Below, piece after piece: positions 25,407-33,868 of a stretch of DNA of 64,000 nucleotides (position 1 is its first letter; every line of letters begins with the position of its first letter). The position numbers were made by a program, and so were the translations under genes. The stretch spans positions 248,001 through 312,000 of the forward strand of contig NZ_LT984798.1 of assembly GCF_900243745.1 (NCBI RefSeq), in the 5' to 3' direction. The stretch is from Desulfovibrio sp. G11 (GTDB lineage Bacteria; Desulfobacterota; Desulfovibrionia; Desulfovibrionales; Desulfovibrionaceae). The notes beneath the pieces were generated by a model. It saw only the letters and a list, made by a program, of their open reading frames with translations, did not search any database and was not told the DNA's origin.

Positions 25407-26383
25407 ATGAATTACGGCAATCTGCTGCGGGCTGCCTGGCAAGGGCGGTCCGCCGATGCCCCGCGGCTCTCGGCTGCCGGGCATTTCCAGGCATGGTGGC
25501 AGGCCTGCCGCCCGCCTTTTCTCATCACCGCGGCCATACCCGTCACCCTGGCCCTGTCCTTTGCCTTTCGCCTCCAGGGGCAGATTACTCCCCGCCAATG
25601 GCTGATATACGCCCTGCTTCTGCTGGGCTGCTTTCTGGGCCTGACCATCGCCAATTTTGCCAATGACCTGTTTGACCATATCCTTGGCGTGGATGGCGGT
25701 GACAATATCGGCGGCTCGCGTGTGATACAGAGCGGCTTTATCAGTCCCCGCCAGCTCTCCGTGGCGCTTCTGCTGCTTGCCCCGGCCACCCTGGCTGTAG
25801 GCGGCCTGCTGGCCACGCTGGCGCCAGCCGGCCTGCGGCCCGGCCTGTGGCTTGTAAGTATTTTTGCCGTCGCCTCGGCCATCTTTTATGTGGCTCCGCC
25901 CATACGCTACGGACACAGGGCGCTTGGCGAGCTTTTTGTATGCCTGAACATGGGCGTCATCATGTCAGCGCCAGCGCTGCCCTGCTGCTTGAAGGATTTG
26001 ACCCGCGCAGCCTGGCTCTGTCGCTGCCTGTGGGTCTTATGGTGGCGGGAGTACTCTATTACCAGAGTCTGCCTGAAATCGAGACAGACCTGGCCGCAGG
26101 CAAGCATACACTTGCCAACAGGCTGGGCAAGGACAAGGCCGCCCTTGTTTTTCGCCTGTGGTGGCCCGCTGTGTGGATTTTGCTGCTCAATCTGTGGGCT
26201 GCTGGCCTGGCCGGATGGCCCGTGGCTCTGACCCTGCTTGGCCTGCCTTTTTATCTGCGGGCCTGCCGCCACATAAGTGATGCAGGAACAGGTGACTGGC
26301 TGCACCTGGATTCATTCGGCCACCTTGTGCGCACGTGTTACCTGCTGAGCGGTGCCGCGCTTATTGCGGGGGTAGCCCTGTAA
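25407..26383 (+). pseudogene. UbiA-family prenyltransferase with a single-base frameshift
   Basis: The first part (25407 to about 25964) encodes the N-terminal membrane helices and the first Asp-rich motif NDLFDHILGVD (N86, D87, D90). The second part continues in another frame to 26383 and carries the second motif region (EIETDLAAGKHTLANRLG) and the remaining helices. The frames join smoothly if one G is restored at about 25964, giving VIM-V-SASAALLLEGFD. As written the product loses the second catalytic motif. The family (MenA/UbiA) transfers prenyl groups within the membrane. The break could be a real mutation or a base-call error. The gene ends the CDP-sugar operon. Confidence 0.8.
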
Positions 26384-26419
26384 TCGGCACGGTAAAAAAT
26401 CTCCGAACCGGAAAGCATA

Positions 26420-26461
26420 AATGCCCGGAAAGTCTGTTTTGGCAGAGCTTCCGGGCGTTCA
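26420..26461. terminator. Hairpin between convergent genes
   Basis: GCCCGGAAAG-TCTG and CAGA-GCTTCCGGGC (about 26421-26455) form a long, slightly interrupted stem between the prenyltransferase and the exporter gene. There is no U-tract, so confidence is limited. Confidence 0.4.
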
Positions 26462-26510
26462 TGCAAATGGGACAGGAATGAAAAGACTGCACGAAATTTT
26501 CCGACGCACC

Positions 26511-27428
26511 TCACTGCCGCAGCGAGGCGGCTTTTTTCCATAGGCGAAACTGCCGCATCTCCGAAAGCGCCAGACCTGCCAGCGTCAGCACGGTTCCCAT
26601 CCCGGCCATCCAGGTGATGCGTTCATCCAGTATGAGAGCGGCTGTAATAACCGTCACCACAGGAACAAGATATATGTAGACGCTGCTTTTCACCGCCCCC
26701 AGACGCTTGATGGCAAACGTCCAGGCCACAAAGCACAGGGCCGAGGCTCCAAGACCAAGAAAGGCCATGTTGCCCCAGTTCACGACCTGGGCAAAGCGTT
26801 CCAGCCCCCAGTGGAACTCCATAAAAGGCAAACTGGGGAGCATGAAAACCAGCCCATAAAAAAAGCAGCGGCGCGTTACCTGAAGGCTGTTATAGCCAAA
26901 AGCCAGAATTTTACGCGTAAGGATGGAATAAAACGACCAAGCAAGCCCGGCCAGCACAGCCAACAGGTCTCCCAGCGGATTGAGTTGCAGGCTGGCGCTG
27001 CCGCTGAAGCTTATGAGCCCTATACCCAGAATGGCTGCCGTGAAGCCCAGAAAAAAGTTAAGCCCCGGCTTTTCGGCCGCCAGCAGCCAGAACGACAACA
27101 AGGCCGTGAAAAACGGCGACACAGCCACAATAACGCCCACGTTAGAGGCGAAAGTGTAGGTAAGCGCGATATTTTCAAGCAGAAAATAAAGCGTTACTCC
27201 CGCAAGCCCCGCTCCTGCAAAAAGCCATTCCTGCTTTTTATCATCCAGCCGCAAAGCGCGGGGACAAGCCAGCCACAGGGCGGCAAAACCCAAACTGAAC
27301 CGGAAAAAAAGAATTTCAACAGGGCTGAAGTCGCGCAACAGAACCTTGGTGGAAATGAATGTTGCACCCCAGACAAGAATGCAAAGCAAAGCCGCCAGAT
27401 GGCCAACAGAATTTTTTTTGTCAGACAT
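26511..27428 (-). CDS. DMT-superfamily exporter (EamA family)
   Basis: A 305-residue inner-membrane protein with about ten hydrophobic helices in two EamA repeats (about residues 8-140 and 150-290). The start at 27428 (MSDKK) is chosen because homology and the first helix (HLAALLCILVWGATFIS) begin right after it. Motif-like pieces are FSPVEILFFRF at the end of helix 2 and GLAWSFYSILTRK in the second repeat. These proteins export amino acids or other metabolites; the substrate cannot be told from sequence. Confidence 0.88.
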   Translation of the reverse strand: MSDKKNSVGHLAALLCILVWGATFISTKVLLRDFSPVEILFFRFSLGFAALWLACPRALRLDDKKQEWLFAGAGLAGVTLYFLLENIALTYTFASNVGVIVAVSPFFTALLSFWLLAAEKPGLNFFLGFTAAILGIGLISFSGSASLQLNPLGDLLAVLAGLAWSFYSILTRKILAFGYNSLQVTRRCFFYGLVFMLPSLPFMEFHWGLERFAQVVNWGNMAFLGLGASALCFVAWTFAIKRLGAVKSSVYIYLVPVVTVITAALILDERITWMAGMGTVLTLAGLALSEMRQFRLWKKAASLRQ

Positions 27429-27742
27429 GGAGCCACCGTTGTTAAGTGTAGACTGTTGCGCCTTCGACATACCTGAATGGGTGCAGGCAGGCCTTTTGAA
27501 CCTGTGCGTCGCCCCGAAAGCAGGGCATAAGACCCTGCGGAGTGTTTGTTCTGCCGTATGCCAGACACGGCGGAACGGCAATGAGCGCCCGCCGGGCATG
27601 TTCGCGCAGCATGTGTCACGACAAAAGGACTCCGTTCCTTCGGCATGCTGATAAAAAACCCCTCCGGCCCGCCATGCTTACCACGGTGGAATGGAGAGGC
27701 GGTGCGGGTTTGCACCACGCACGAAGACCCTTTACTGCTGCG
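27429..27742. other. Intergenic region between ddl and the exporter gene
   Basis: About 310 bases holding, on the minus strand, a GC-rich stem ending in GGAGGGG and six U (about 27652-27700), a likely terminator for ddl, and a GCAGGG/CCCTGC hairpin near 27530. I see no gene. Confidence 0.5.
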
Positions 27743-28663
27743 CTACATCTGTTTTTTTTTACAGTCGGCGAGGCCCAGTTCCATAAGGCGCTCAAGCAGC
27801 TGACCGAAATCAAGGCCGATGGTTCTGGCCTCGCGCGGTACAAGGCTGGTGGCGGTCATGCCGGGCAAGGTATTGACCTCCAGCAGGGTAAGGCTGTCGT
27901 CCGGCCCGAGGATAAAGTCTGCCCTGCTGTACCCCCTGAGGCCAAGCGCCCTGTGTGCGGCGAGGGTCAGTTCCTGTACACGTGCGGTCAGTTCGTCACC
28001 AATGGGGGCCGGGCATAGCTCGCGCGCGCCGTCCTGTTCGTACTTGCTCTCGTAATTGAAAAAATCCCCGGCTACCGGCTCAATAAGGATGGGCGGCAGA
28101 GGATCTTCACCCAGAATACCGCACGTCACTTCACGGCCCGGCAGCACGGGTTCCATGATGACTTCTTCGCCCGCAGCGAATATCTGGCCCATAATATCGT
28201 CAAGCTCGGCACGGTTGCGCGCGCGGCCGAGGCGCAGTGAGGACCCACCCGTATTACTCTTGACAAACAGGGGATATGGCAGCCGGGGTTGCCAGTCTTT
28301 TCCGGGGAACGCGGGCACAAAGTCCCAGTCCGCCGTGGGCAGCCCCGCCCGGCGAAATATCTGTTTCGCCGCGCACTTGTTGAGCGCCAGAAAAGAACCT
28401 GCGGGACCGGCCCCCTGGTAGGGACAGCCCACCTGATCCAGCATGGCCTGCACAAGGCCATCTTCACCCGGAGCGCCGTGCAGGTTGATGAGGGCGAAAT
28501 CATGCTGCTCGGCGGCGGCAAGCAGACCGTTAAAATTTTCAAGAAGGTCAAAAAATGTCACCTCATGACCACGCGCCTCCAGGGCAGGAACCATGGCCCT
28601 TGCGCCGTTCAGTGATACCTGCCGTTCAGGAGACCAGCCGCCCGCAATCAAAAGAATCTTCAT
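27743..28663 (-). CDS. ddl: D-alanine--D-alanine ligase
   Basis: A 306-residue ATP-grasp ligase making the D-Ala-D-Ala dipeptide of peptidoglycan. Conserved blocks are INLHGAPGEDG, PYQGAGPAGSFLALNK, PLFVKSNTGGSS, VIMEPVLPGREVTCGIL, YSRADFIL and the C-terminal LLEVNTLPGMT. The motif LHG-x-PGEDG replaces the usual LHGxxGEDG only slightly. The start lies 38 bases inside the end of the upstream HD gene, so the two are coupled. Confidence 0.93.
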   Translation of the reverse strand: MKILLIAGGWSPERQVSLNGARAMVPALEARGHEVTFFDLLENFNGLLAAAEQHDFALINLHGAPGEDGLVQAMLDQVGCPYQGAGPAGSFLALNKCAAKQIFRRAGLPTADWDFVPAFPGKDWQPRLPYPLFVKSNTGGSSLRLGRARNRAELDDIMGQIFAAGEEVIMEPVLPGREVTCGILGEDPLPPILIEPVAGDFFNYESKYEQDGARELCPAPIGDELTARVQELTLAAHRALGLRGYSRADFILGPDDSLTLLEVNTLPGMTATSLVPREARTIGLDFGQLLERLMELGLADCKKKQM

Positions 28664-29282
28664 TCAGTGTCCATCCCAGTTGCTCCGAAAGAGCGTTTTC
28701 AATATTTTTCCCCTGGCGGAAGGCGGCGCAAATACCTTCACGCGCCGCCTCACTGTGCCCATAACGGCCCAGCAGGTCGTCATACCTTTCTTCCAGACTG
28801 ACGCAGGCGTCATGTCTGACTCTTTTATCGGCATACATCACAAAAAACGGCAGCGCACAGATGCCTCGCCCCGCAGGCAGGTCCCAGGGCCACCAGACAT
28901 GCATCATGACACCCTGTGCCACAGCATAGTTGCCTGTTTCGGCCACGGCCCAGGCAGCGCCCACCTGGGCATGGCTGCCGCCATGACGCACACAGTACGT
29001 TTTGGCGATATCGTGCAACAACCCTCCGGCACGCACTTCAGACACATTGACGTCAAAACCCGACGCGGCCGCGCGCGCGGCCAGGGTAGCCGCAATATGG
29101 GCCACAAGGAACGAATGCCGCCGGATGTTGGGCAGCATGTCGTATTTATCCCACAAGGCAAAGCATGCCGCATCGTCAGGTACGCTGCGGGACCGGGCGG
29201 GATCCCCAAGCTCCAGCAACTGCGGCAGATCAGCCAGCGGCCGCCGTATCCGGGGAAACTCGGACTGTGATGAACACTTCAT
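28626..29282 (-). CDS. HD-domain phosphohydrolase
   Basis: A 218-residue protein (from the Met at 29282) with an HD domain: RRHSFLVAHIAATLA supplies the first His, LLHDIAK the HD pair, and further His residues follow in GSHAQVGAAW and MMHVWW. HD proteins hydrolyse nucleotides or phosphate esters; the substrate is not evident. No good ribosome site fixes the start; a Met at 29336 preceded by a G-run is an alternative. It overlaps ddl and seems to be read from a leader with a terminator-like hairpin. Confidence 0.78.
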   Translation of the reverse strand: MKCSSQSEFPRIRRPLADLPQLLELGDPARSRSVPDDAACFALWDKYDMLPNIRRHSFLVAHIAATLAARAAASGFDVNVSEVRAGGLLHDIAKTYCVRHGGSHAQVGAAWAVAETGNYAVAQGVMMHVWWPWDLPAGRGICALPFFVMYADKRVRHDACVSLEERYDDLLGRYGHSEAAREGICAAFRQGKNIENALSEQLGWTLNEDSFDCGRLVS

Positions 29283-29354
29283 CCGTAAAGTATGCCACCC
29301 AGCAGGCGCGATGGCAAGAAAAGCCACAAGGCACATATGGTTACGCCCCCCCAA

Positions 29355-29391
29355 AAAAATGCGCCCGGCGCTCAAGAGAACGCCGGGCGAT
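29355..29391 (-). terminator. Terminator or attenuator upstream of HD-ddl
   Basis: On the minus strand CGCCCGGCG and CGCCGGGCG form a 9-bp stem (within 29363-29390) followed by seven U. It lies about 75 bases before the HD start and after a hairpin-rich stretch. No confirmed minus-strand gene ends just upstream of it. Confidence 0.8.
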
Positions 29392-29600
29392 TTGCGGGCA
29401 CACAACCGCAAATACTCACTTTCGGATGACTGCTCCGACCCTGTGCCGGGCAGCACGAAAGCGAGCCATTACCGGGGACACCCCGGCAGCGGCGGCTCAC
29501 CCATCTCCGGTATATCGCCGGATACACCGGAGCGGGCCTGTTGACGAAACAGGCGGCCACGGTGGGGAACCCCCACATTCACTTCATCGGTAGATGAAAT
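29392..29600 (-). ncRNA. Candidate structured RNA or leader upstream of HD-ddl
   Basis: Read on the minus strand this stretch folds into a chain of stems: GTGGGG/CCCCAC, GCCTGTT/AACAGGC, CTCCGGT/ACCGGAG, GAGCC...CCGGGG/CCCCGG...GGCTC and TTTGCGG/CCGCAAA, ending at the terminator at 29355-29391. A promoter-like pair TTGAAA/GATAAA with an 18-base spacer lies on the same strand at 29748-29777. I match it to no known riboswitch, 6S, tmRNA or RNase P RNA. A frame across part of it (29469-29846) might be a decayed transposase, so the RNA call is tentative. Confidence 0.35.
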
Positions 29601-29896
29601 AATAACTTGAGAGAACAAGGAACTCGGAAAGCGGCAGTCCCTGCACTGAAAAGACCGGTATGCATTGTTTTTTCCGGAGCACTCCCCGGCACTGCCGCGC
29701 AGCAATCCTGCCGGGCAGGTGTCGCGCATGGCTGCCCGGCATGCCGGTTTATCACAAAAAGCATCTGATTTTTTCAAATATTCCGTAAACGGAACATCAG
29801 GCAAACGGCATGGGTATATTCGCGTCATCCCCTGTCGTGACAGCAAGGCTGATGGCTTCGTGTAGTACCGGCCGCTTCAAGACCCCTGCCCGGCGT

Positions 29897-31126
29897 TCAC
29901 ACCGGAAGGGCGGGCCTTGCCGCCTTTGCCGGAAGCAGCGCTTTTTCCGGCCGCCCCCGTGCAGCGGCCTTGCCTGCCGCAGCTTCGGACTTTTGCACGA
30001 GATCGGCCAGGGCAAGAATGGTATTGGCATAGACCGTGGACCGGTTATAGGTCATGAGCACCTTGTGCTGCTGCGCGCGGCTTATGCCGGGCTTCCAGCC
30101 ATGCCGTACCAGATAGTTGGACAGGCTTGCCACAGCATCCGGCACATGAAACAGGTCAACCTTGCCGTCATCGTCACCGTCCGCTCCATACGCCGCGATA
30201 TTGGAGGGCATGAACTGACACAGGCCGACCGCCCCATAAATGGAGCTGGGCAGGTACTGGGGATCAAGATCATCCTGCAGGATATGGCGCACAAGAGCCC
30301 GTACTTCTTTATAGGCCCAGTCGGCACGTTTCGGCATGGTTTCCTGCAGCCAGTCCATGTGTTCTTCATAGCCCGGCATACGCGGCAGCCATTGATCGAT
30401 TTGCGAAGGATCACGGCTCACGGCCATACTAGCCAGGGTGTAAAGGGCGTTTTCCGGCACATCAGCCAGCACCTTGCCAAGGCGCGTTTCCACAAAAAGC
30501 AGAGACACTGCCACGGACGAAGGGACTCCGTAGCGGGCCTGGGCCTGACTGAACGCCTGTTTATGCTCGGCAATGAACGCGCGGCACAAGCGGGCATTCT
30601 GTTCCGTTACGACCCCTTTGTAGTAGGTTGTGGACGTGGGCTTGGCGGAAGGAGGCCGGGGCATGAAACGGCTTTTGTAAAGCTCGAGCATTTTGCGGCC
30701 CATAGGTGACTGACTGGGCGTAGAGGCCAGCGTACCCAGCAGGGCGTCTACCCGCGGTCCGGAAAGCCCATCGGCGGCAAGCCGCATGGCCAGCGGCAGC
30801 CAGACCGGGGCCATGGCAGACGTACCCGCCTCCGAGACATTTTCGTTGTCGGGTAGTTCGGGCTGCGCCTGGAGGCCGGGACGAACGGGGGAGAGATCTC
30901 CCCCGCCGCTCCGGCCAGTTACCGCTTCGCCCGTTGCGGGCAAATCGTGGCCGGCAACCTTGCCCGGAACGACCCCATGGGCCGGACCGGCGCTTTCAGG
31001 TTCTGAAACCGGCTGGGTATGCGCGCCGCCGCAGGCGGCCACGAGCATGCCGCAGACCAGACAGCATATCAGGCTGACCGTTCTGAACGTGGCTAAAGAA
31101 GCTTTTCCGGCCAGCGTTATGGTCAT
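29897..31126 (-). CDS. mltB: Lytic murein transglycosylase B-like lipoprotein
   Basis: A 409-residue protein. The start at 31126 follows an AGGA site and gives a signal peptide with lipobox LVAAC (about residue 32). A low-complexity linker leads to the SLT_2/MltB catalytic domain: VSLLFVETRLGKV with catalytic E213, NALYTLASMA, YGAVGLCQFMPSNI, DGDDDGKVDLFHVPDAVASLSNYL and MTYNRSTVYANTIL. It cleaves peptidoglycan glycan strands to 1,6-anhydro products. It starts two bases after the upstream regulator gene, ending a four-gene unit with hflK and hflC. Confidence 0.9.
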   Translation of the reverse strand: MTITLAGKASLATFRTVSLICCLVCGMLVAACGGAHTQPVSEPESAGPAHGVVPGKVAGHDLPATGEAVTGRSGGGDLSPVRPGLQAQPELPDNENVSEAGTSAMAPVWLPLAMRLAADGLSGPRVDALLGTLASTPSQSPMGRKMLELYKSRFMPRPPSAKPTSTTYYKGVVTEQNARLCRAFIAEHKQAFSQAQARYGVPSSVAVSLLFVETRLGKVLADVPENALYTLASMAVSRDPSQIDQWLPRMPGYEEHMDWLQETMPKRADWAYKEVRALVRHILQDDLDPQYLPSSIYGAVGLCQFMPSNIAAYGADGDDDGKVDLFHVPDAVASLSNYLVRHGWKPGISRAQQHKVLMTYNRSTVYANTILALADLVQKSEAAAGKAAARGRPEKALLPAKAARPALPV

Positions 31127-31128
31127 GT

Positions 31129-31821
31129 TTATAAGTCCTGAAATACCCACACCACCCGGCCCAGCAAACGTCTGGTCAGCAGGTCGGGTGTGAGTGTTGT
31201 TTCGGGGAAGTTCGCAGAATCAGAACGCAGCACATACCCGTCCTGCGCGCTGTTCAGGAACAGACGACGAAGAATCACGCCTTCGTTGGGCGCAAAAAGT
31301 GCATACACGCGGCCGGAAATCACGTCCCTGTCCATAGTGTCCACACCAAGGTGTGCGTCGGACATAATAGTGGGGGTCATGTTGGTTCCACGCATGCGCA
31401 GGACAGCAAGGCTGTCTTTCATATAAGAATGCGGCAGGGAAATTTTTCCCGCCACTTCAAGGGACGGGCGTGGCTGCTCGTCATCATAATCGCAATTCAT
31501 GTGATAAACAGAAACCACAGATCCCCTTGCAAGAGTATCGCCGTAGTGGGCGGCGTTTTCCGCAAGCGCCGCAGGCGCATCCTGCGGCATGTACCCCTGC
31601 TCGGTACGCAGGTACATGGGCCCTATGCCCTGCTTGAGCCAGTCGGGATTAAGCCCGAACTTCTCAAACAGCTTCATAAACCAGTCGCCGGGAACGGAAT
31701 TGCGGCGCTTGGCATCTGAGATGCTCGACTGGCGTATATCCAGCACCTCGGCCAATTCCACCTGAGTGCGGCTGTTTGTCGCCAGTTTGATACGTTCGTA
31801 TATTTCTGCAAAGGCAGGCAT
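31129..31821 (-). CDS. CI-type HTH regulator with degenerate S24 domain
   Basis: A 230-residue protein. Residues about 5-65 match the phage CI repressor HTH family (TQVELAEVLDIRQSSISDAKRR). The C-terminal half has the LexA/S24 fold (LAVLRMRGTNMTPTI, RVYALFAPNEGVILRRLFL). The nucleophile Ser of the usual GDSM motif is Asn (N147 in GTNM) and the catalytic Lys is Arg (R185 in LRRL), so self-cleavage is not expected. The start at 31821 has GGAG nine bases upstream; Met codons at 31836 or 31860 are possible. It sits between hflC and mltB in one operon, an unusual place for a phage-type repressor, and no other phage gene is near. Confidence 0.82.
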   Translation of the reverse strand: MPAFAEIYERIKLATNSRTQVELAEVLDIRQSSISDAKRRNSVPGDWFMKLFEKFGLNPDWLKQGIGPMYLRTEQGYMPQDAPAALAENAAHYGDTLARGSVVSVYHMNCDYDDEQPRPSLEVAGKISLPHSYMKDSLAVLRMRGTNMTPTIMSDAHLGVDTMDRDVISGRVYALFAPNEGVILRRLFLNSAQDGYVLRSDSANFPETTLTPDLLTRRLLGRVVWVFQDL

Positions 31822-31856
31822 GATCTTGAACTCCATAATGCGGACAAGCCGCATCA

Positions 31857-32705
31857 TCAATGTTGAGGATTAAGAAGAGGCGCTTCGTTGGCCAGCACCA
31901 TCTTGCTGTTCTCCTTGAGAGATTTGCGCATGGCCTCCAGCCAGCGTTGGTACGCATAGAACTGAGGCGCCTTATTATAGGATTGGGCGTAGATGGATGC
32001 GGCGCTGGCGTCGCCTTCACCGCGTTTTATCTGAGCCTCGCGCGCGGCTTCAGCCAATATAACTGCACGTTGACGGTCAGCGTCGGAACGGATACGCGTG
32101 GATTCTTCCTCACCTTCGGAACGGTACTGCTTGGCCTGGCGCTCACGCTCCGCCCGCATGCGCCCGAAGATGGCACGCTGGTTTTCCGGCGGCAGGTCGG
32201 TGCGTTTTATACGCACGTCCAGCACTTCAACACCGTAACTATGCATCAAGGCTGAAACCTTGTTTGTCACTTCCTTCATGATGGCCGCACGGTGGGAGGA
32301 GACAACCTCGGTGAGGGTGTATGCGCCCACCAGCGCCCGCAGCTGGGAGTAGACAACGTCGTCAAGCCGCGCCTGCGCTCCAGGTATGGTGCGCATGGTA
32401 CGGTAAAATTGCAGGGGATCGATAATTTTCCAGCGGGCGTAGTTGTCAAGCACAATGGCTTTCTTGTCTACCGTAAAGGCTTCACGCGAGCGGGCTTCAT
32501 AATCCAGCACCCGCGAATCAAAATACACCACGTTCTGGATAAAAGGCATCTTGAAATGCAGGCCGGGGCCATACACCCTGTCCAGGGGATCACCCAGCTG
32601 AAGCACAAGAGCCGTTTGCGTCTGATGGACAGTAAAAAAGCACTGGCTACCCACCACAACGATCAGCAGCAGCACGATGACAGCCGGCAGAGGATTGGTA
32701 CGCAT
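31857..32705 (-). CDS. hflC: HflC band-7 protein
   Basis: A 282-residue SPFH/band-7 protein with an N-terminal membrane anchor (AVIVLLLIVVVGSQCFF) and a periplasm-facing domain. Typical pieces are GDPLDRVYGPGLHFKMPF, DYEARSREAFTVDKK, VLDVRIKRTDLP and the alpha-helical RMRAERERQAKQYRSEGEEE region. With HflK it forms the ring complex that modulates the FtsH protease. The ATG overlaps the HflK stop by one base. Confidence 0.94.
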   Translation of the reverse strand: MRTNPLPAVIVLLLIVVVGSQCFFTVHQTQTALVLQLGDPLDRVYGPGLHFKMPFIQNVVYFDSRVLDYEARSREAFTVDKKAIVLDNYARWKIIDPLQFYRTMRTIPGAQARLDDVVYSQLRALVGAYTLTEVVSSHRAAIMKEVTNKVSALMHSYGVEVLDVRIKRTDLPPENQRAIFGRMRAERERQAKQYRSEGEEESTRIRSDADRQRAVILAEAAREAQIKRGEGDASAASIYAQSYNKAPQFYAYQRWLEAMRKSLKENSKMVLANEAPLLNPQH

Positions 32706-33868
32706 TATTTTCTCTCCAACGCCTTGGGGGCAACAGGGGCGCCCAGGCTGGGCAGATTCAGATAAGGCAAGGCACGGGATGCCGCCGGGGCATCCATAAG
32801 CACTTTTTCATCAGCACCGGCAAGAATATCTTCCATAGTTTCATAGTAAAGGCGCTGCTCGGTGACCTTGGGGGCCTTGCGGTGTTCCGCGCTCAGGGCG
32901 TCAAAACGGGAGGTTTCACCCTCGGCTGTGCGCACGCGCACAGCATGATACGATTCTGCCTCGTTGAGCATGGCCGCCGCCTGGCCTCGTGCCTTGGGCA
33001 GCAGTTCGTTGCGGTAGGCTTCGGCCTCGTTGATGATGCGGCTCTTGTCTTCTCTGGCGCTGGCAACGTCCTTGAAGGCATCAATGACTTCCTGCGGGGG
33101 GTGCACGTCCTGCAACTGTACGGCCAGCACCTGGATGCCCGCACCGTAGCGGTCCAGAATGGTCTGCAGAAGCTGTGTGGCCTCGCTCTGGATTTTCAGC
33201 TTGCCGTCAGTGATGGCCGAGTCGATCTGGCTATTGCCGATGACCTCGCGCATGGCGGCCTCGGCGGCATTGCGCACAAGAGCCGTGGGCGCGCTCACGT
33301 TAAACAGATACTGTACCGGATCACCGATCTTGTACTGTACACTGAACTGCACATTGACGATATTTTCATCGCCGGTGAGCATGGACGCTTCTTCAGAGAC
33401 CGTGCGCACCTGCCCCTGCTGAAATGTGGTGCTCTGCCCCACGGAGCGAAAACCCACCTCACTGCGCAGCACCTGGGTAACCTGCGGTTTGTACACGCTT
33501 TCTATGGGGGCAGGCCATGCGTAATGAGGACCGGGACCTTCGGTGCGGTTATACTTGCCGAAGCGCAGCACCACGCCCTGCTCGTCGGGATTAATGATGT
33601 AAATACCCGAAAGAAGCCACAGCCCCACCACCGCCAGACCGATCAGAAAAAAGGCCTTTCCATTGGGAAGGTTCATCTGCGACAGTTTTTTCAAGGGATT
33701 GTCATCCCCTCTGCCCCGACCGTTAAAAGGAGTACGCCGCGCCCGTGGGGGCTGCCGGTCCTGCCCTTCATCGTTGTCAGGCTCAGTGTTGCGGGGCGGC
33801 TTGGGGGGAGGATTGGCCCCCTGCTGCCGTTGCCTCTTTTCCTGTAGCTTGTCCCAATCCCAATTCAT
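32705..33868 (-). CDS. hflK: HflK band-7 protein
   Basis: A 387-residue partner of HflC. It begins with a Pro/Arg/Gln-rich cytoplasmic tail (about 1-75), then one membrane helix (FFLIGLAVVGLWLLSGIYII) and the SPFH domain (NPDEQGVVLRFGKYNRTEGP; SMLTGDENIVNVQFSVQYKI) with a long Ala/Glu helix (DKSRIINEAEAYRNELLPKA). Length fits the family. First gene of the unit hflK-hflC-regulator-mltB. Confidence 0.94.
   Translation of the reverse strand: MNWDWDKLQEKRQRQQGANPPPKPPRNTEPDNDEGQDRQPPRARRTPFNGRGRGDDNPLKKLSQMNLPNGKAFFLIGLAVVGLWLLSGIYIINPDEQGVVLRFGKYNRTEGPGPHYAWPAPIESVYKPQVTQVLRSEVGFRSVGQSTTFQQGQVRTVSEEASMLTGDENIVNVQFSVQYKIGDPVQYLFNVSAPTALVRNAAEAAMREVIGNSQIDSAITDGKLKIQSEATQLLQTILDRYGAGIQVLAVQLQDVHPPQEVIDAFKDVASAREDKSRIINEAEAYRNELLPKARGQAAAMLNEAESYHAVRVRTAEGETSRFDALSAEHRKAPKVTEQRLYYETMEDILAGADEKVLMDAPAASRALPYLNLPSLGAPVAPKALERK

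Noticed and set aside
29392..29640. 6S RNA, tmRNA, RNase P RNA or a cobalamin riboswitch
   Set aside because: None of their conserved sequence boxes is present; only a generic structured-RNA candidate is reported.
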